64,000 bases of DNA from Piper betle. Taxonomy: Eukaryota; Streptophyta; Magnoliopsida; Piperales; Piperaceae. This document shows positions 43,974 through 57,700 of this stretch, piece by piece. The position numbers were made by a program, and so were the translations under genes. Under the pieces are notes generated by a model. It was not told the origin of the DNA. It ran no database searches and saw only the letters and a list, made by a program, of their open reading frames with translations. How positions within the stretch are numbered: the first letter of the stretch is position 1; every line of letters begins with the position of its first letter. Where the stretch lies: NCBI GenBank assembly GCA_033002965.1, contig JAURVB010002143.1:54818-118817 (forward strand), written 5' to 3'.

Positions 43974-46900
43974 GCAGGTTCAGAGAAGAGAAAGACACTC
44001 CATTGCCGGGATGAATGACTGCCAACATAATTATCCGCTGTCACGACAAGCTGGTCAAGTTGTTGAAAAAATAAATAAACACATGGGAATGACCAAGCAA
44101 GCTTGCATCTTGTATTTTGGCTGGGTGGTTGAAAAAAGATGTCGTAATCTGTGAAATATCGCCCCAGTAGTTCATGCCATGCATTTTGTAGGTGACCAAT
44201 AGGAGATTCTGTAATCTGTAGAAGAAATGATCTAACCTGTGTTATTGTCTTTCTGCAGCACATTGCTATGACTTCTTATTACAGGAAATGAATATTGTTC
44301 ATCATTTTTCAAGTAATTGGACAGACAGCTGAATCATTATATGTGCCACTGTACTACTTGGAAGAAACTTGTGATCAAATGTATCCTGTATATTTGGTTC
44401 ATATCATAACACTACAGAACTATGTCAATTGGGCCTGATAATGGAACAGCGAGATAAGCAGATGGGCCGAAAGAGAAACGGCCCACCGACATTGGCAGCA
44501 AGAAAGCCCATTAATGAGATGGAGACGTATGCAGTCATTATTGGTAAAAGTCCATCGTACTCCAATTTGGACAACACGGGATTGACACAAAGCGAAGCAA
44601 CCTCGATATCCTCACCCCCTCCCCCTTGTGCTTAATATAAATATAATAAAAATATAAAAATATATACATTAAAAGGGAGAAAATTTAGTATTAGCAAATA
44701 TTTTTAGTCAACTACATTTAATTTAAACCTTTTTAGATTATAAAAATAGTTAGATGACGAGGATACTTTAATCTAAATAAGTAAAAATATAGGCATAATT
44801 TAAATAAATGGTTAAATTCTCAAATTACTAATATCCTATATTGATATTATCAAGCTTTCTTGTAAAAAAATCTCTTACTAGATTTTTTTCTCGCATAAGT
44901 TGCCTAGAATTTGATTGGGCCTAATTTGTTCATGTGGTAGATATTGAGTTTAAAATTAATGTTTATTATTATTTAAAGCTTTAAATATCATACTGATCAT
45001 TATATTGAATTGATAACCAAGTGTTTAGTTTAACCAAAAATTTTGATTCAACCAAATTTTAATTTTTATGTTATTAATATTTGATAAAACATTAGCTAAA
45101 GTATTGTAGAACATTTTTAACAAAAAAATGGATTTTAAAAAAATTTAATGAAAAAACCATGTACAAGGGATAATATAATAATGTAAAAGCCCAAATTTAC
45201 CGTATTAGAAGAGTGTTGGATTTATCCTATATCACTCATAAATAATATTGGTAACTTGTACGTAAGTTAACAGAAAATTATTACTACTTAAAATAATTTT
45301 TAGATTAAAAAAAACACATTACACCTATTTTAAATCACTTTTAATTTGTTTGTTGCAAAACCCTTGTGAGGCCCAAGTGGGCTTAACAAAAAAAAAAGTG
45401 GTGTACAGTGTTTATGATATTTAAAACTATATAAAATTGGTAGTGTATATGATATTTAAAATTATATAAAATTAGTCTTAGTGTAATGACAGTGACAGCT
45501 TAGACTCGTGGAGATAAACCCATGTGATCTAATCTTTTTCGAACCCCACATTTATGGGAGCTATATATATCCCTTTTTTATTAAAATCAAACACTCTATT
45601 TTTTTTAAAGCAAACCCTATTTTATATATATCCTAATTATATATATATATATATCTAATATTATAAATCGAATTCTTGAGTCATTTGCAGGCATGAAAAG
45701 ATTGACGTTCGGAAGTGAAGATAGATGAGATGGACTTGTCTCGTACAGCCAAATGCTGCCACGTGTGAGTATGTTGTATATCAAATTATTAGCATTTGGC
45801 ATACACAGGGACCAGCAAGTGCCCACAAAACCACTAGGGTGGTGACCGTCCTACTACTGTTTTGTACCCTTTTCTTTCTTCCCTTAGGTCATCCTTACCC
45901 TTTCCATGCTGAGAGTAATGGTATAGTCCTGTTCACGACAGTCCTTGTGAAATGACTGCTTTACTTACCACTTAATTAAAAACTGTACCCAACTACAAAT
46001 TATGCATCTTTTCCTTACTTGCACTTATCACTGTTCCAAACAATATTGGTAGCTTAGTTTTATGTATTAATATATGCGTGTTACACGTATCAATCAAACA
46101 AAAGGAGGACTATTAATTAACAAGGACATTTTCGCTAGTTTATGTACTTGTGTTTATGTAGCATGTATGATTGTAGTCCTTGTCTCGCTAGAAAAATAGT
46201 CCCATCTCTTTGCCGTGTACAACCTATATATTGGGTGTATATAGTAAGTTTTTTCTCCATAAAACATTAACGCCTTCATCTTCAATCCTTGGAAAAACCC
46301 ACAAACCACACAAACTACAAGAAGATAACTGGTATCAGTGCCTAACTGATCGCTCTTTAAAATAACCTATCTCAAGCTATTACTTTACTAGCCCTTGTTT
46401 ACTATCATATGTTCTCGATAATATTCTATGCCAAGTGTAAGTTCAAGGAGTACTTAAAAGAACATATATTAAGCTCCAAACAAATATTAGTCAATTCATA
46501 TCGAACCATTCCCCTTCTATATTCTCCCTCACCATACCAACTTTGACGCACATAACTCGTCCAAAATCTTTACAGCACAATTGGCCGATAGCTCCACCTC
46601 AGTCTTTTGATGATCAGCGTATAAACTTAATAGAAAAAATAAACATCTGAAGATGGTGCTACTATGAAAAGCTTGAACTGATAATCTGAAGATACTCAAC
46701 ACATGCAGGGATTGTAACAATACAGCTGACTAATAATTAAATATGATGTTAAATGTGAAGCGAATGGAATTATATGTTATGTGTAATAAGAAGTGATAAA
46801 ACAGCTAGCAAGCTACTCATGAATTAGCATGTAGAAGAAAATGTTAGAACAATATTAGTTTTGGTCCCACTCTGCGAGTGAATGCACCAAAAAACTCCCA

Positions 46901-48026
46901 ACTTCCAAATGTAATAAGTGAAGGGAGTGGAAGCAGACCAGTATCAGTTCATGGTACTGTGGAGACATACGAGCTCAGTCACCTAAAAAAATATACATGA
47001 AACCAATCTACAAAACATGTTATGTACTATAATGCATATATAGTTGCAACTCCGGAGCTGTTACGTCGAGCATGCCTGCACATTAATTTGAACAATGGCT
47101 TATAAATTGCATGTACATGCACTTATAACTTATATTAGCTAGCTGATCAAAATAAACAATATATCAACAGAATTATTTATATATATGGGTATCAGACTAG
47201 CCATACAAAATTGTTTTAGCTGGCTATATGCTGTGAAAATGGCTCGCACAGATATAAGATAGATATCTATTACGTTCGAAACGTTAGATAATAAAGCATA
47301 TTTAAAGAGTATAATAAACAGTAATAAAGCAAATTTGAAAGGCGGGAGATGAGACGTATAAATAGAGATCCAAACAACGTGAAAATTCATATAATACATG
47401 CAATAGTTAATCATGATATGCAACATAAATACACACATCAAATCAGATCCACAATATTGGACCCTGATGAAAAATACTGCCATCTCTCATTTTCATATCT
47501 AGTAGTTCAAACTCAATAATATTAATGCTCCAAATTAAATTGTGGACCGAAAAATCAATGCGCTTGTTAGGCAGTTATAGATATATAATAGATCAGATGG
47601 GGCAGTTATTGCATTGATTACTACGATAGTTGGCAACGCTCAAAACTTTCAATGCTTATCAAAGGTGACATGAAGCAAATACTATTGAGTTTATTTGTTA
47701 TACATTTAGGGTGTATTTTATTACCACACATTATAAAACGACTAGGCCTGACCATTTTTTACCACTCTATATATATAACCATAGTGAACTTGCAAACAAC
47801 ACATCATAAATGATAAAACCACTGCTTATATATGACAAACCATGTATGTATAATTAACCCATGAACCAAAGTAACTTTCTTTGTAGTTTAACGCATCAAT
47901 ATTGACAAACAATGAATTAATTAATTAAACTGAAATATGGATTAGAGAAGAAAAAAATTGATGTATAAAGTGATGAATCCCTAATTAACGTACGTACATG
48001 GTTAGATGATGATCGGATTAATAAGC
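43974..48026. other. Intergenic stretch between the zinc-finger and WRKY genes, no supported gene
   Basis: The first few hundred bases are probably 3' UTR of the zinc-finger gene. A TTCGAACCCC T-loop-like motif lies near 45538, with a preceding block that might be a SINE remnant, but I cannot support an A-box. Other open frames are short and AT-driven. Confidence 0.45.
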
Positions 48027-50518
48027 TCATGTGCTGCGCATGGTGGGAGGAACCATATCATCAAGGAGCCCTTCATCTGTTACAAGCTCGTGCGACACCA
48101 GACTACTACTGTTACTATTACTACTATGAGGATACGTACTTTTCGTCATGTTGCTCACAATGCTTTGATGGTGATCTATTGGGATCCGGGCAGTAGGAAG
48201 ATTAGTACTATACCCGGAAGCATTTGCACCCAGAACAGCAGCAGCAGTGCCACCACTACCAAAGCGAAAATTGAGATGTGGATAATGAAAATGCTGGCCG
48301 GCAGGAGGAGGAGAACTAGAACTGGTCATGGAATTGGGGAATCCGACGACGAAATGGCCGGAGTAGGGGATGTTGTCGTGTGGACTTGCACCGCCGCGGG
48401 TGAAGCCGACGGAGTGGTGGCAGTGCTGGCCTTCGTAGGTGGTGATGACAATGGCATGGTCGTCGGAGGATCTCTCCACCCTCTTCTTCACTGTGCATCT
48501 GGTGTTTGTGCACCTGTAGTAGCTCCTGCATTTGGGTAACACATATATACACATATTGTTGGAACATTTGGAAGTATGAGCTTGAAGGCGATAGTCCAAT
48601 TAGTGCAATATGCCAGACGATGCATGCCCAAAATCTTGAAAATGTGCCTGCAAATGCATGCATGCTGATTTGTGCACATTCTAATGAATACACTAAATGG
48701 TAATTTAAATAATTCATGAATTTAAAAGAAGCAAATCTTGTCCTAGGTTTTACAGAATAGTTCATGACTTCTAACTAGGGAGATAATTTGTGCTAATCTG
48801 AAAGAATGCTGAAGATGATGAGTAAAATAACATAACTATTGATAAGAACACACATTTCTAATCAGGTAAATTATGATCAGCAGCATGCAGCTAGCCAGGA
48901 ACATTTGATATCAATAACAATATAAAAAATTTTGGGGGTGTAAAGTAACACACAAATTAAGAATCAAGTTCTGCTATAAACTAAGGATAATCTTCTATAT
49001 ATATTGATCAAGTCAAGTCTTTATAGAAACTAAATTATGGATGATATATTTTAAAATAATTATGATCGTACCGCGATCGTAGAGGGAGAGAAAAACAAGA
49101 AAAAAGAAAGATATAAACATATGTATATAGATATGGTGACATTCTAATTGACCTTTCTATGAGCAGCAAAAACTCCGGATCTATCAAATCCAACTATTCC
49201 CGATTGAAAACAACGATTGAAAAAAGATGGGTATCCGTCAAAGTCATGGTTCACTATAGTGGGGGTTGTTGGAAGGTCGATCATGTTATTAGCTTTTGAT
49301 CACAACTAATCAAACAACTAATTTTTTTTGTTAAAAAAGATATATAATGAAGTCATGAAAAAAGGAAAAACTGATCACATATATATATAAAAAAAACCTT
49401 GGAAAGGGGCTGTTCTTCACAGCTTTTTGGCCATACTTGCGCCATCGATAGCCGTCCTCAAGATGATCCACATCGCTTTTTGTCATAAACGCCACCCTCG
49501 GCTGCCTCGCTCTTTTCTGCCCCTTCTTCTTCCCAGCTTTGCTCCCACTGCTGTAACGATTTTTTATCATCACCCAATATATTTAAGTATAACTAGATCA
49601 AGCTAAACTAAAGTTGTGTATCATAAGCACATGAATGGAATATATAATATAGATTATGTATATCAACATATTATGGAATAATTAATAGAAAATGCATTGA
49701 AAACACATAAAATTATTGAAAGTCTGGGTGCAAAAACATTGATCTATTCCTCTACACTTGAAGATGAAAGTTTGGGTGGACACAGATAAAGATAAGATTC
49801 GTTGTTCATGGTTTGCAACACTAATAACTATGAATTGTTTTTCTTTTCTTTTTTTATGAACAAAAAATAAAAGCACCCGCGTGTCTTAAATCAAACGCAA
49901 TTCCCGCCGCAATTACGCCGGGCGGTGGATTCGCCGAAAGAGAATTTCGATTATTAAAATAAAAAAAAGTATAAAATGTAAAAATAAATAAATAAATAAA
50001 TAGTTTATTTAATTAGGCCGACCCTAACCTTCTCGAAACTGACACTTTTACCCTTTCTAGAATTTCCTAATATTCCCGCCTTTTACCTTTTCCCCACTTT
50101 TTTGTAAAAATAAAAATAGAGAAAAAGGAGAGGAAATTTCCATTTCTGACAGTGTTGCCCCTGACACAGCAATCGTATTACGACCCTGCCATTGTTCCTA
50201 GTGGGAGGGAAGAAGCAAGAGCGCCACTCACGTCGGTGCCTCCGCGGCCTTCCCGCCCGACTCCATCGACTCGGCCGCCGCAGCGGCCTCCTCGCTGGAG
50301 CTCGAAGAGGCCGAGGCGGCTGTCGTTGCCGACTTCTCGGCCGCGGCAGCGGTGACGTTGCTGTTGGTGTTGCTGTCGTCGTCGTTGTCGCCGCTGTTGT
50401 TCTCCCAGTGGAATTTGATCTGATCCAGGTTGGGGGAGTCTTCGGAGTGCCAGTCGAAGAAGGAGGACCAGGTCGGGTCGTCGGCCTGTCGGACCGGGGC
50501 ACTTTCGTCGGCGTCCAT
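48027..50518 (-). CDS. WRKY57: WRKY transcription factor, group IIc, WRKY57-like
   Basis: Three exons: 50232-50518, 49398-49550 and 48027-48525, with phases 2 and 2 and canonical GT/AG, giving 312 residues. Exon 1 is acidic with Ser, Ala and Asn runs and a WSSFFDWH block near the N-terminus. Exon 2 has a basic stretch ([15 protein letters not shown]), then [20 protein letters not shown] and [10 protein letters not shown]. Exon 3 completes the zinc site C-x4-C-x23-H-x-H (CTNTRC ... HCH). The intron position inside the WRKY domain, after PFPR, is the conserved group IIc/R-type site. The domain and its flanks match WRKY57, which in Arabidopsis acts in drought, senescence and jasmonate/auxin crosstalk. 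The C-terminal tail is rich in Ser and His. It binds W-box DNA in the nucleus. No lesions are seen. Orthology is likely but not proven. Confidence 0.92.
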
Positions 50519-50712
50519 GGGGAGGGGGACGGGAGGGGGTGGAGGTTGGGAGCATTTGAAGGGGGAAGGAAGGGGAGGAGCAAAGTGAGCGTCGTTGGAG
50601 GGAGGTTGTACGGAAGCAAGGAGCGAGAAAGAAGGGTAGAGAGAGGTGGTAGGGGGAGATCGCTGTCTTCGCTCCCATGTTGGGTGGGTCCCACGAGTGG
50701 GGGCCCGCTTCG

Positions 50713-50718
50713 GGTCAA
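50713..50718 (-). promoter_or_regulatory. Possible W-box upstream of the WRKY gene
   Basis: GGTCAA on the plus strand reads TTGACC on the gene strand, the W-box core, about 195 bp upstream of the ATG. WRKY genes are often regulated by WRKY factors. A single hexamer occurs easily by chance, so the support is weak. Confidence 0.3.
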
Positions 50719-50799
50719 CCGGGCGGACTGGATTGGCGGTCGTACGAGGGTGAGTCGAGCCGAGTTTGAAAATACGTTTGAAGTTAGGGTCTAGAAGTT

Positions 50800-53737
50800 G
50801 TATTATTTTTTTTTTAAAAAAAATAATTGTTTTGCTGAGAAAATGGTTATTTTCTATATTTTTATTTTAAATGTTAAATATATTTGATAAGTATCTAATT
50901 ATTTTTTTAAAAAATAGAGTGTATGACGAGACTAAGCTGAACCCAACCGGAAGTCAGCCATATGCATTAATTATACCACATTAAATTAAATTTATTTTAA
51001 TAAAGAAATTAATGAAAATTTAAGATCGTGCGTTAATTTATTATTAAAAATTAAACAAGATGTCGCCCCTTGCATAGTCTATATTTATATTCTAATTTTA
51101 TGCATAAAGTCTTGTTAAAAATGAGATAGATTCTAACAACCATATATTATTTTAGAGAGACATTTTAATTTTAAACATAGATTTTGATTTAGTGATAAGA
51201 TAGATTTTAATGTTTTATTTTATTTTGTTTACTTTATTATATTTTAATTCAACGACATCCTACTTTTCATCGGAGCCTATCTTTAATTCAATAATAAATA
51301 AGAATACATAGTAATGAATTTGGATGTATAAGTTTGTTTTATATTTTAAAGTATTCCACAACAAACACGAGTGTAACTCGACTAGTTTGATATCAAGTTA
51401 AGCAAGTTTAAATAAAAAAGAAACATCGGAAACCTAACCACCCGGCCAATTGGGTTTACCTTGATTAACCACTTGGACATTGATAATTAGTATTGGGACC
51501 ATTTATTATTGCTAAAAAATAAATTTAAAAAAGTAAAGAGTTACGATATTGGATCACAGGTAAAAGATGTGTACATAGCAAGTAAGGAGACAAGGTATGG
51601 GGCAAGGGAAAAGGTGTTAGATATGTGTCTTATATTGATGTGGCCCAGCAAATCAATTTTGAGCTAATTAATTGCCTTGAACCAAGCCAATTGGCAGCTG
51701 TCGCCTTCCATAGCCTCCCCACAAAATTAGTAGGACTGATTCTCACGCCATCTCCGTCCTATTTCTCAAGGGGAGGGGTGGACCCATGTGGTCCACACTT
51801 GTCCCCTCTCACCACTTTAAGAGGTTACAAATTTAATCCCCAATTTAAGTCCACTAATTGGGGGCTGTTTACTTTTCTAATTGTTGGACTTTGGTTTGGT
51901 GCTAACTAATTTATATGTCCATGGAAATTACTTGGTAATTGTAATGGATGTGGAAGTTTTGTGTCAAGTTGATCAAGTCTAATTTGACCGACCTTTTATT
52001 TTATCATTGCTGATGAAGAAGAATTTTCCTAACAACACTATGGAAACATTTTACTTTCACTAGAGGAAAAAAGGGTCATAATAACGAAAAATCTATTAAT
52101 GGAATATTATAAAAAATATTGTCACAATAGTAATATATTTTTTGTAGGCTTTATTATAGATGAGTGATAATTACTTTACAAAAAAGTTTTACTTTTGGCC
52201 ACGACAAAATGTGGAATATACTTAATATTGTCATAGGCTATAATGTCGTGGAGAAAGTATCGCCCACAAAATGATCTTAAAAATTGTAAAAAAATATCTC
52301 CAAAAATATACTTCATGATAATATAATTTGTGGACTATAATGTTGGGGATATATTAACATCTGACACATTACCCATGGTTTTCAAAACTATATTGTAAAC
52401 ATTATTTTCCCTCACGATAGTATAGCCTCACACCAACATTAAATATATTTCACGGCTAATCATGGGCAAAAATTTTTTTTGTAGTAATGTACTGTAAGGT
52501 CTTACAACTAGTATCACTATAAGATCTAATCAAATGTAAGTAAATCATTCTCTATTAAATATCTTTAGTGGTAATTTTAAAATTTTAGCAATAAATGAGT
52601 ACAATTGCCGATGTATATCTAGTTACTAATTAGATCTTATAGTCAACATTATTTTCCAATATAAATTGTGGTTAAGTGTCACAAATATTGCTAAAGCAAA
52701 ATTTCCCATGTCTAAGCACGTTATCTATGACCATTTTTATTGAAATGTTTTTGTTTGGATATGCTTGGAATATCAAATAGTACCATTATCTAATTTATCG
52801 TCGGTAATAGTAGTATTTCATTCATAATATTTTCTCCATTTTATACCTTGCCCATGATACTCATTTGGAACTAATTATTACCCACGTAGATTAACTTGTT
52901 TCCATGTTAAATGGACGAGCTTATAACAAATTAGAGGTCCAATTAATGGCTTAAATACATTAAACATTGGTCTAATGGTCATTTTTACAGTTTACAGATA
53001 GTTTATCTTTTATTTACGGTGTAATATGAGATCCTTCCTATTTTATATTACCTAAGTAATTATATACACTATAGACAATAGAAAAAGTATGTTCCCACTT
53101 TTATTGACAAAATAAGTAGTTGGTAATCACCAAATCAGTGGTAAAGATGTTTAATCTTGTTTTCCAAGTTTGTAAAGGTGATTGAGGCAAACCACAAAGT
53201 AAGATGGAACATTCACAAGTGAAAGAACTACAATGTTATACACTACATACATAATATCTTTTATAAAATTCTTGCCTGCCATCTTCAATTTCCTTGCATT
53301 TGCATTGGGATCAGACCATCTTGGTTGATTATTTGGTAAAACTAATGTATAGATTGTTGATTAAATCAATTCTATTTTGCAAAACAAACATGGTGACAAG
53401 TGTATGTTGGGCACACAGTTGTGTGCTATAATAGTGTCTCCTCGCTCCTCGAGATTTGGCGTCCCTTCGTATCTCCCCACATGCGTCCAGCCTCTGTTCC
53501 TCTTTCACGGACCCAACAATCCAACAAAGTAAACTTTATGAAATTGATCTATCTAACTAATTTAATTATAAGGAGTACTAACAAAATACTTACAACATGG
53601 TAATTCTTTAATTCATTTATTTATAGATGTAACTAGAGTAATTAAACAATGTGATAATCTTTTGCATTAGTTAAACAAAAATATACTTAAATAATATATA
53701 TAGGAATCTCTACTTTAATATCATGTGCTATCTAGTA
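50800..53737. other. AT-rich intergenic stretch, no supported gene
   Basis: This contains a candidate CACTA-type MITE (52058-52486, listed separately). A 94-codon open frame at 51625-51909 has no recognisable domain, intron context or codon bias I can defend. Confidence 0.45.
52058..52486. mobile_element. Candidate CACTA-like MITE
   Basis: It starts CACTAGAGGAAAAAAGGG and ends AAATTTTTTTTGTAGTA, a degraded version of the CACTA...TAGTG ends with A/T-rich subterminal tracts. No 3-bp target duplication is convincing and there is no coding capacity. Confidence 0.35.
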
Positions 53738-54700
53738 TTATTAGAAGTGTAAATAAGCCAAACTGGCTCACAAGTATTTTACGTTCGGCTCGATTCGACT
53801 TAAATTTGTGCTCGTTAATTTTGTATTCCAAAAAATACTCAGCTTGAAATAGATAGCTCGTTGAACAATAAAAAGAGTTTGAACTAAAGAGTATCGGTAT
53901 GAGTGCTAATTGAGCGAGCGAGCCGAGCTCAACATGTGTTCAAACTCGGCTCGAATAGTTCGAAACTCGTTCGAACTCGACTCGAGATCGAACGAGTTTT
54001 GGACATACATGCTCGGGTTTGACTCAAATATCTTTTATGTGTTCGAGCTCGACTTGAGCTAGACTCAAATATCTTTATGTGTTCGAGCTCGACTTGAGCT
54101 AGACTCAAATATCTTTTATGTGTTCAAGCTCAACTTGAGCTCGACTTAATTTTTAATTTTTGTGAGCTCGTTCGCCAGCTCGAAACCGGCTCGATTAAAA
54201 GTCAAAAGTACTTCACTTAAAAAAAAATGAGGCCAATGTGGTTTGAACCCACAACCTTGTGGGTCATCAAGGTAAATACTTATCATCTCAACTATCTTGC
54301 TTCTTTGTTATTATATTGCATATATATATATATATATATATATAACATAATATAAAGACTATATTATTATATTATTTTATCGAGTCGAGCTACGAGTCGA
54401 GTTCGAGTTATAACCGAGTCGAGTCGAGTCGAACACGACCTTGCTCAAGCTCGGAGACTCGATACGATTCGAGTTCGAGTCGCACATTTAAATGTCGAGT
54501 TTCGAGTCGAGTTAAGCCGAGCCGAACGCTAAATGCTCACAAGTTGGCTCGCTCAATTAGCAACCCTAAGTATCGGCTCGGCTTGGCTTGAAACTCGAGC
54601 TTGATGTATTCAAACTTGAAAAAATACCCTGTTTGACTCGGTTCGTCAATACTATTTATATAATGAAGTCCAGTTTCAGAGGTTATTCTTTGGCATAGAT
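53738..54700. mobile_element. Older GAGTCGAG-type element interrupted by a younger one
   Basis: On both sides of 53898-54568 the sequence carries similar motifs. To the left are CTGGCTCACAAG and TTCGGCTCGATTCGAC (53770-53810); to the right are TCGGCTCGGCTTGGCTTG and AACTCGAGCTTGATG (54573-54610). This suggests the younger element landed inside an older relative. The ends of the outer copy are not well defined. Confidence 0.45.
53898..54568. mobile_element. hAT-like GAGTCGAG-family element with perfect 8-bp target duplication
   Basis: The 671-bp element starts TATGAGTGCTAATTGAGCGA and ends GGCTCGCTCAATTAGCAACCCTA, near-symmetric termini. It is flanked by AGTATCGG on both sides (53890-53897 and 54569-54576), an exact 8-bp duplication diagnostic of hAT-type insertion. 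It shares almost its whole length with 41257-41844. One internal unit of about 45 bp (TATGTGTTCGAGCTCGACTT and following) is repeated two to three times near 54034-54140. It carries GTGGTTTGAACCCACAACC (about 54238-54256), a tRNA T-loop-like motif, and a (TA)n run. No transposase. Confidence 0.92.
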
Positions 54701-57700
54701 CTATAATATATTAAAGGCTCGTCGAATACTCAAATAAGTTCAAACATGCTTATTAAAAATCATGTCGAATTAAAAAATATCCCTACTGTCAAATATACAG
54801 TATACATTGAAGTTTTAAGTAATCTTGCATATATAACTATATGTATTTACTCTTGTTTTATAATATAAACTTGTATAGTTAATATAATGTAGTTATGTAA
54901 CTTTCTGTTGAAAAAAGGATCACTTTGTATTTTGATCTTTTGCTTGGTGACATTTTGCATTGTAATTGCAACACAAGTTAAATCCTTTGCACAGTCTGCT
55001 AAATTGTTTCTTGTCCCCCGTCCCCAAGAAACCAACAATCTGTCTTTAGTACTGTAAACTGTACAAGGCCCCCATTGGTCCATTAATTAAGGGTTTAATA
55101 TTAAGGACCGTGATGAGAACAAATAACTTCTTATCCTTAGTTAATAAAAAATATTACTAATTATTATTAATTAAATTAAGACTTAGCATTGGTCCATTTG
55201 GTTTCGAGTCGACCAAACCAAATTTATAAAGAAATATAGAAATATGAAAATAGTGATAGAACTTATTTTAATATATATGTATATATGTCTAAATGACTTG
55301 TGATAAAATTCCAGTTGGGCTCTAATTAATTTTTATATTTTCAAAAATATTTATAATGCATTTTTTTTATTAAATTGGTTATAACTAAATTAATTTTAAG
55401 AGATGTGGAGGTCGCTCTAAAGTCCACAAAACATAAACCAACGGTGGGAACAAATTAAGAGCTAACTTTCTGGTTTAATTTGTTAATTATATGGGACATA
55501 CATTTAGATTATTTAAAATGACGGACATAATTAGTTATTTTTTTAAACTGGATGAATTAAGAGTATTGTTACACTTTACCTTCTAATTCCCAAACCTAAT
55601 TACACATGTTTTATCTGTTAATATCATTGTCTCACACTCATTAATGCTCACTAAGGTTCTATGCCATGTGTCGTTAATGCCTACATGTATATTAATATGG
55701 TATGGGCATAATTTTTATGATATGTCTGTAGGGTCCACGTGCTAATTTTAATATGACTTACATGTGTAAGGATGTGTTAACAATATTGTTTTACATCTCT
55801 ATTAAAATTGAGTGATGAGTAATATAAATAAAGATGATAAGTAATATAAATGTGAGTTCCTACATTTTTAAGTGGCTAGTGATTTTAAAGTTTTTCAAAA
55901 TATAGCCCGAAAAATGTGCAAGTTTTGAAGATCTTCAACATTTTTCCCCTACAAATTGAACACTAAAGTTTGCAAGATGATCAATTAAGACAATAATACT
56001 AATAATTAGTTAAAGTTGAGTTCTAAGGGAATCAATTAGAAACACACGATATCATTTATAAATTAATTCATGATCACCGGAGGCTTGTTATATAACTTGG
56101 CTATTCGTGAAAGCAACCCATGAGAGGGTTTACACCACAAGTTCTTATTGTGATCAAAAGCAACACGACAATATTGGAGATATGCTTATTCATGGAAGAG
56201 ATCACCACGTTATATCATAATTTTAAGACTCGTTTTTTTACTCTAAAATTTTTTTACTATTACTTCATACCTTGTCAAATCAAATTTTATGACTAATCTA
56301 TATCGACTGATTTTATAATTTACTTTCTGAATTAAGTCATAAAAGTTAACAAAATATATTAACTTTTTTTAGATTACCTAATTCAATATTTTCAGGTAAT
56401 CTAAACCATATATTTGTCAATTTTAAGTACCAAAAGAGCAATGCATGGTAATTTCATATAACTTGTTATTTACATAATTAAAAATTTAATATAAATGACT
56501 ACGAATTAGTTGTTAAATCCACTCCATGACATGCCATGTTAAGTCCAAGTTTTGAATTTTTAAACTATGCATTATATATAGGCTTATGAATATCTCTTAA
56601 TTAATTATTCTCTATCACTAATAAAACGTAATTTTTAATTGATCTTGCTTTAATGTTTATTAATTAGTTATGATGTATATTTTTACATAATGACAACACG
56701 ATCATCACCAACGTTAGTTTCAAGATTATTTAAGTGTTGGTATCGATCCTAAAGTACGAATGCTTGGTATAGAATCATGACAAGTAATTAGGCGGTCCTT
56801 ATTAAATGAACCCAAAGAAAAACCTCTCTAAATGATCTTAATTATTGATGTTATGCTTCTTCTGATCAGCTTACTCCCTTAATTATATGGAAATATGTTA
56901 CAAGTACTTCAGATAAAGGAGGAAAGACTTGTGTAGATTGAATTGGGAAAAAAAAACTAATGTAGATTGTAGAAAAGACATCTTACTTGAAAAGAAATCT
57001 CTGCTTGCGTTGCAAAAAATAAAAAAATAAAAATCTGCTTCTTCTAAGATTTTCAAAAATTAGTTCATATCTATTAATACTTACCAAAATTTATTACTTT
57101 GAAAAGATATATAATCCACTTATTTTTAAGAACATTCACAATGAAAAAAAAAAGACCCACTTTGTGTGCCATTTGCAGTTTATTGTTCTAATTTCTTTTT
57201 ACAAAACACACCGAGCAAACTAATACCCAAGCCAATATTTTTATGGGTATTTGCCTCCAGTTGAGAAGGAGATCACTTTGGTTATCACCATCAGGTCACA
57301 GCTTGGTCCATGCTGAGAAGAAGGCGTAGCTTTTCATGCAACAGCCAATATCCTTCTTCTGTAACATCATGCACATATATAACTAATACAAGCGCATGCT
57401 CCAATGGCAAGTCCTATTCTAAGCCTGTGACTGCCTAACCTCCAATCACTCTCCAATCTTTCTTGCATAAAATATCAAATGATCATCACAACTGAATCAG
57501 ACTTTGTTATTTTTTTAGTTAAAAGAGTGATTTCACCCTTGACAGTACCTCTTTTTGATCGCTAACCATTCACATTTAAATCGTAACCCAACACTTTTTC
57601 TGTCTTTAGAACCACCCAAAAGTTAATTCATGATCAAGACATGCAATATATATGGAGACTATTTAGAATATATTCCCAATTTTTTGAATTTTCATTAATG

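Noticed and set aside
45480..45560. Possible tRNA-derived SINE (TTCGAACCCC box)
   Set aside because: No convincing A-box, length or poly-A/T tail; one T-loop-like decamer is not enough.
51625..51909. 94-codon open frame on the plus strand
   Set aside because: No recognisable domain, no neighbouring exon-like sequence, AT-rich surroundings; length compatible with chance.
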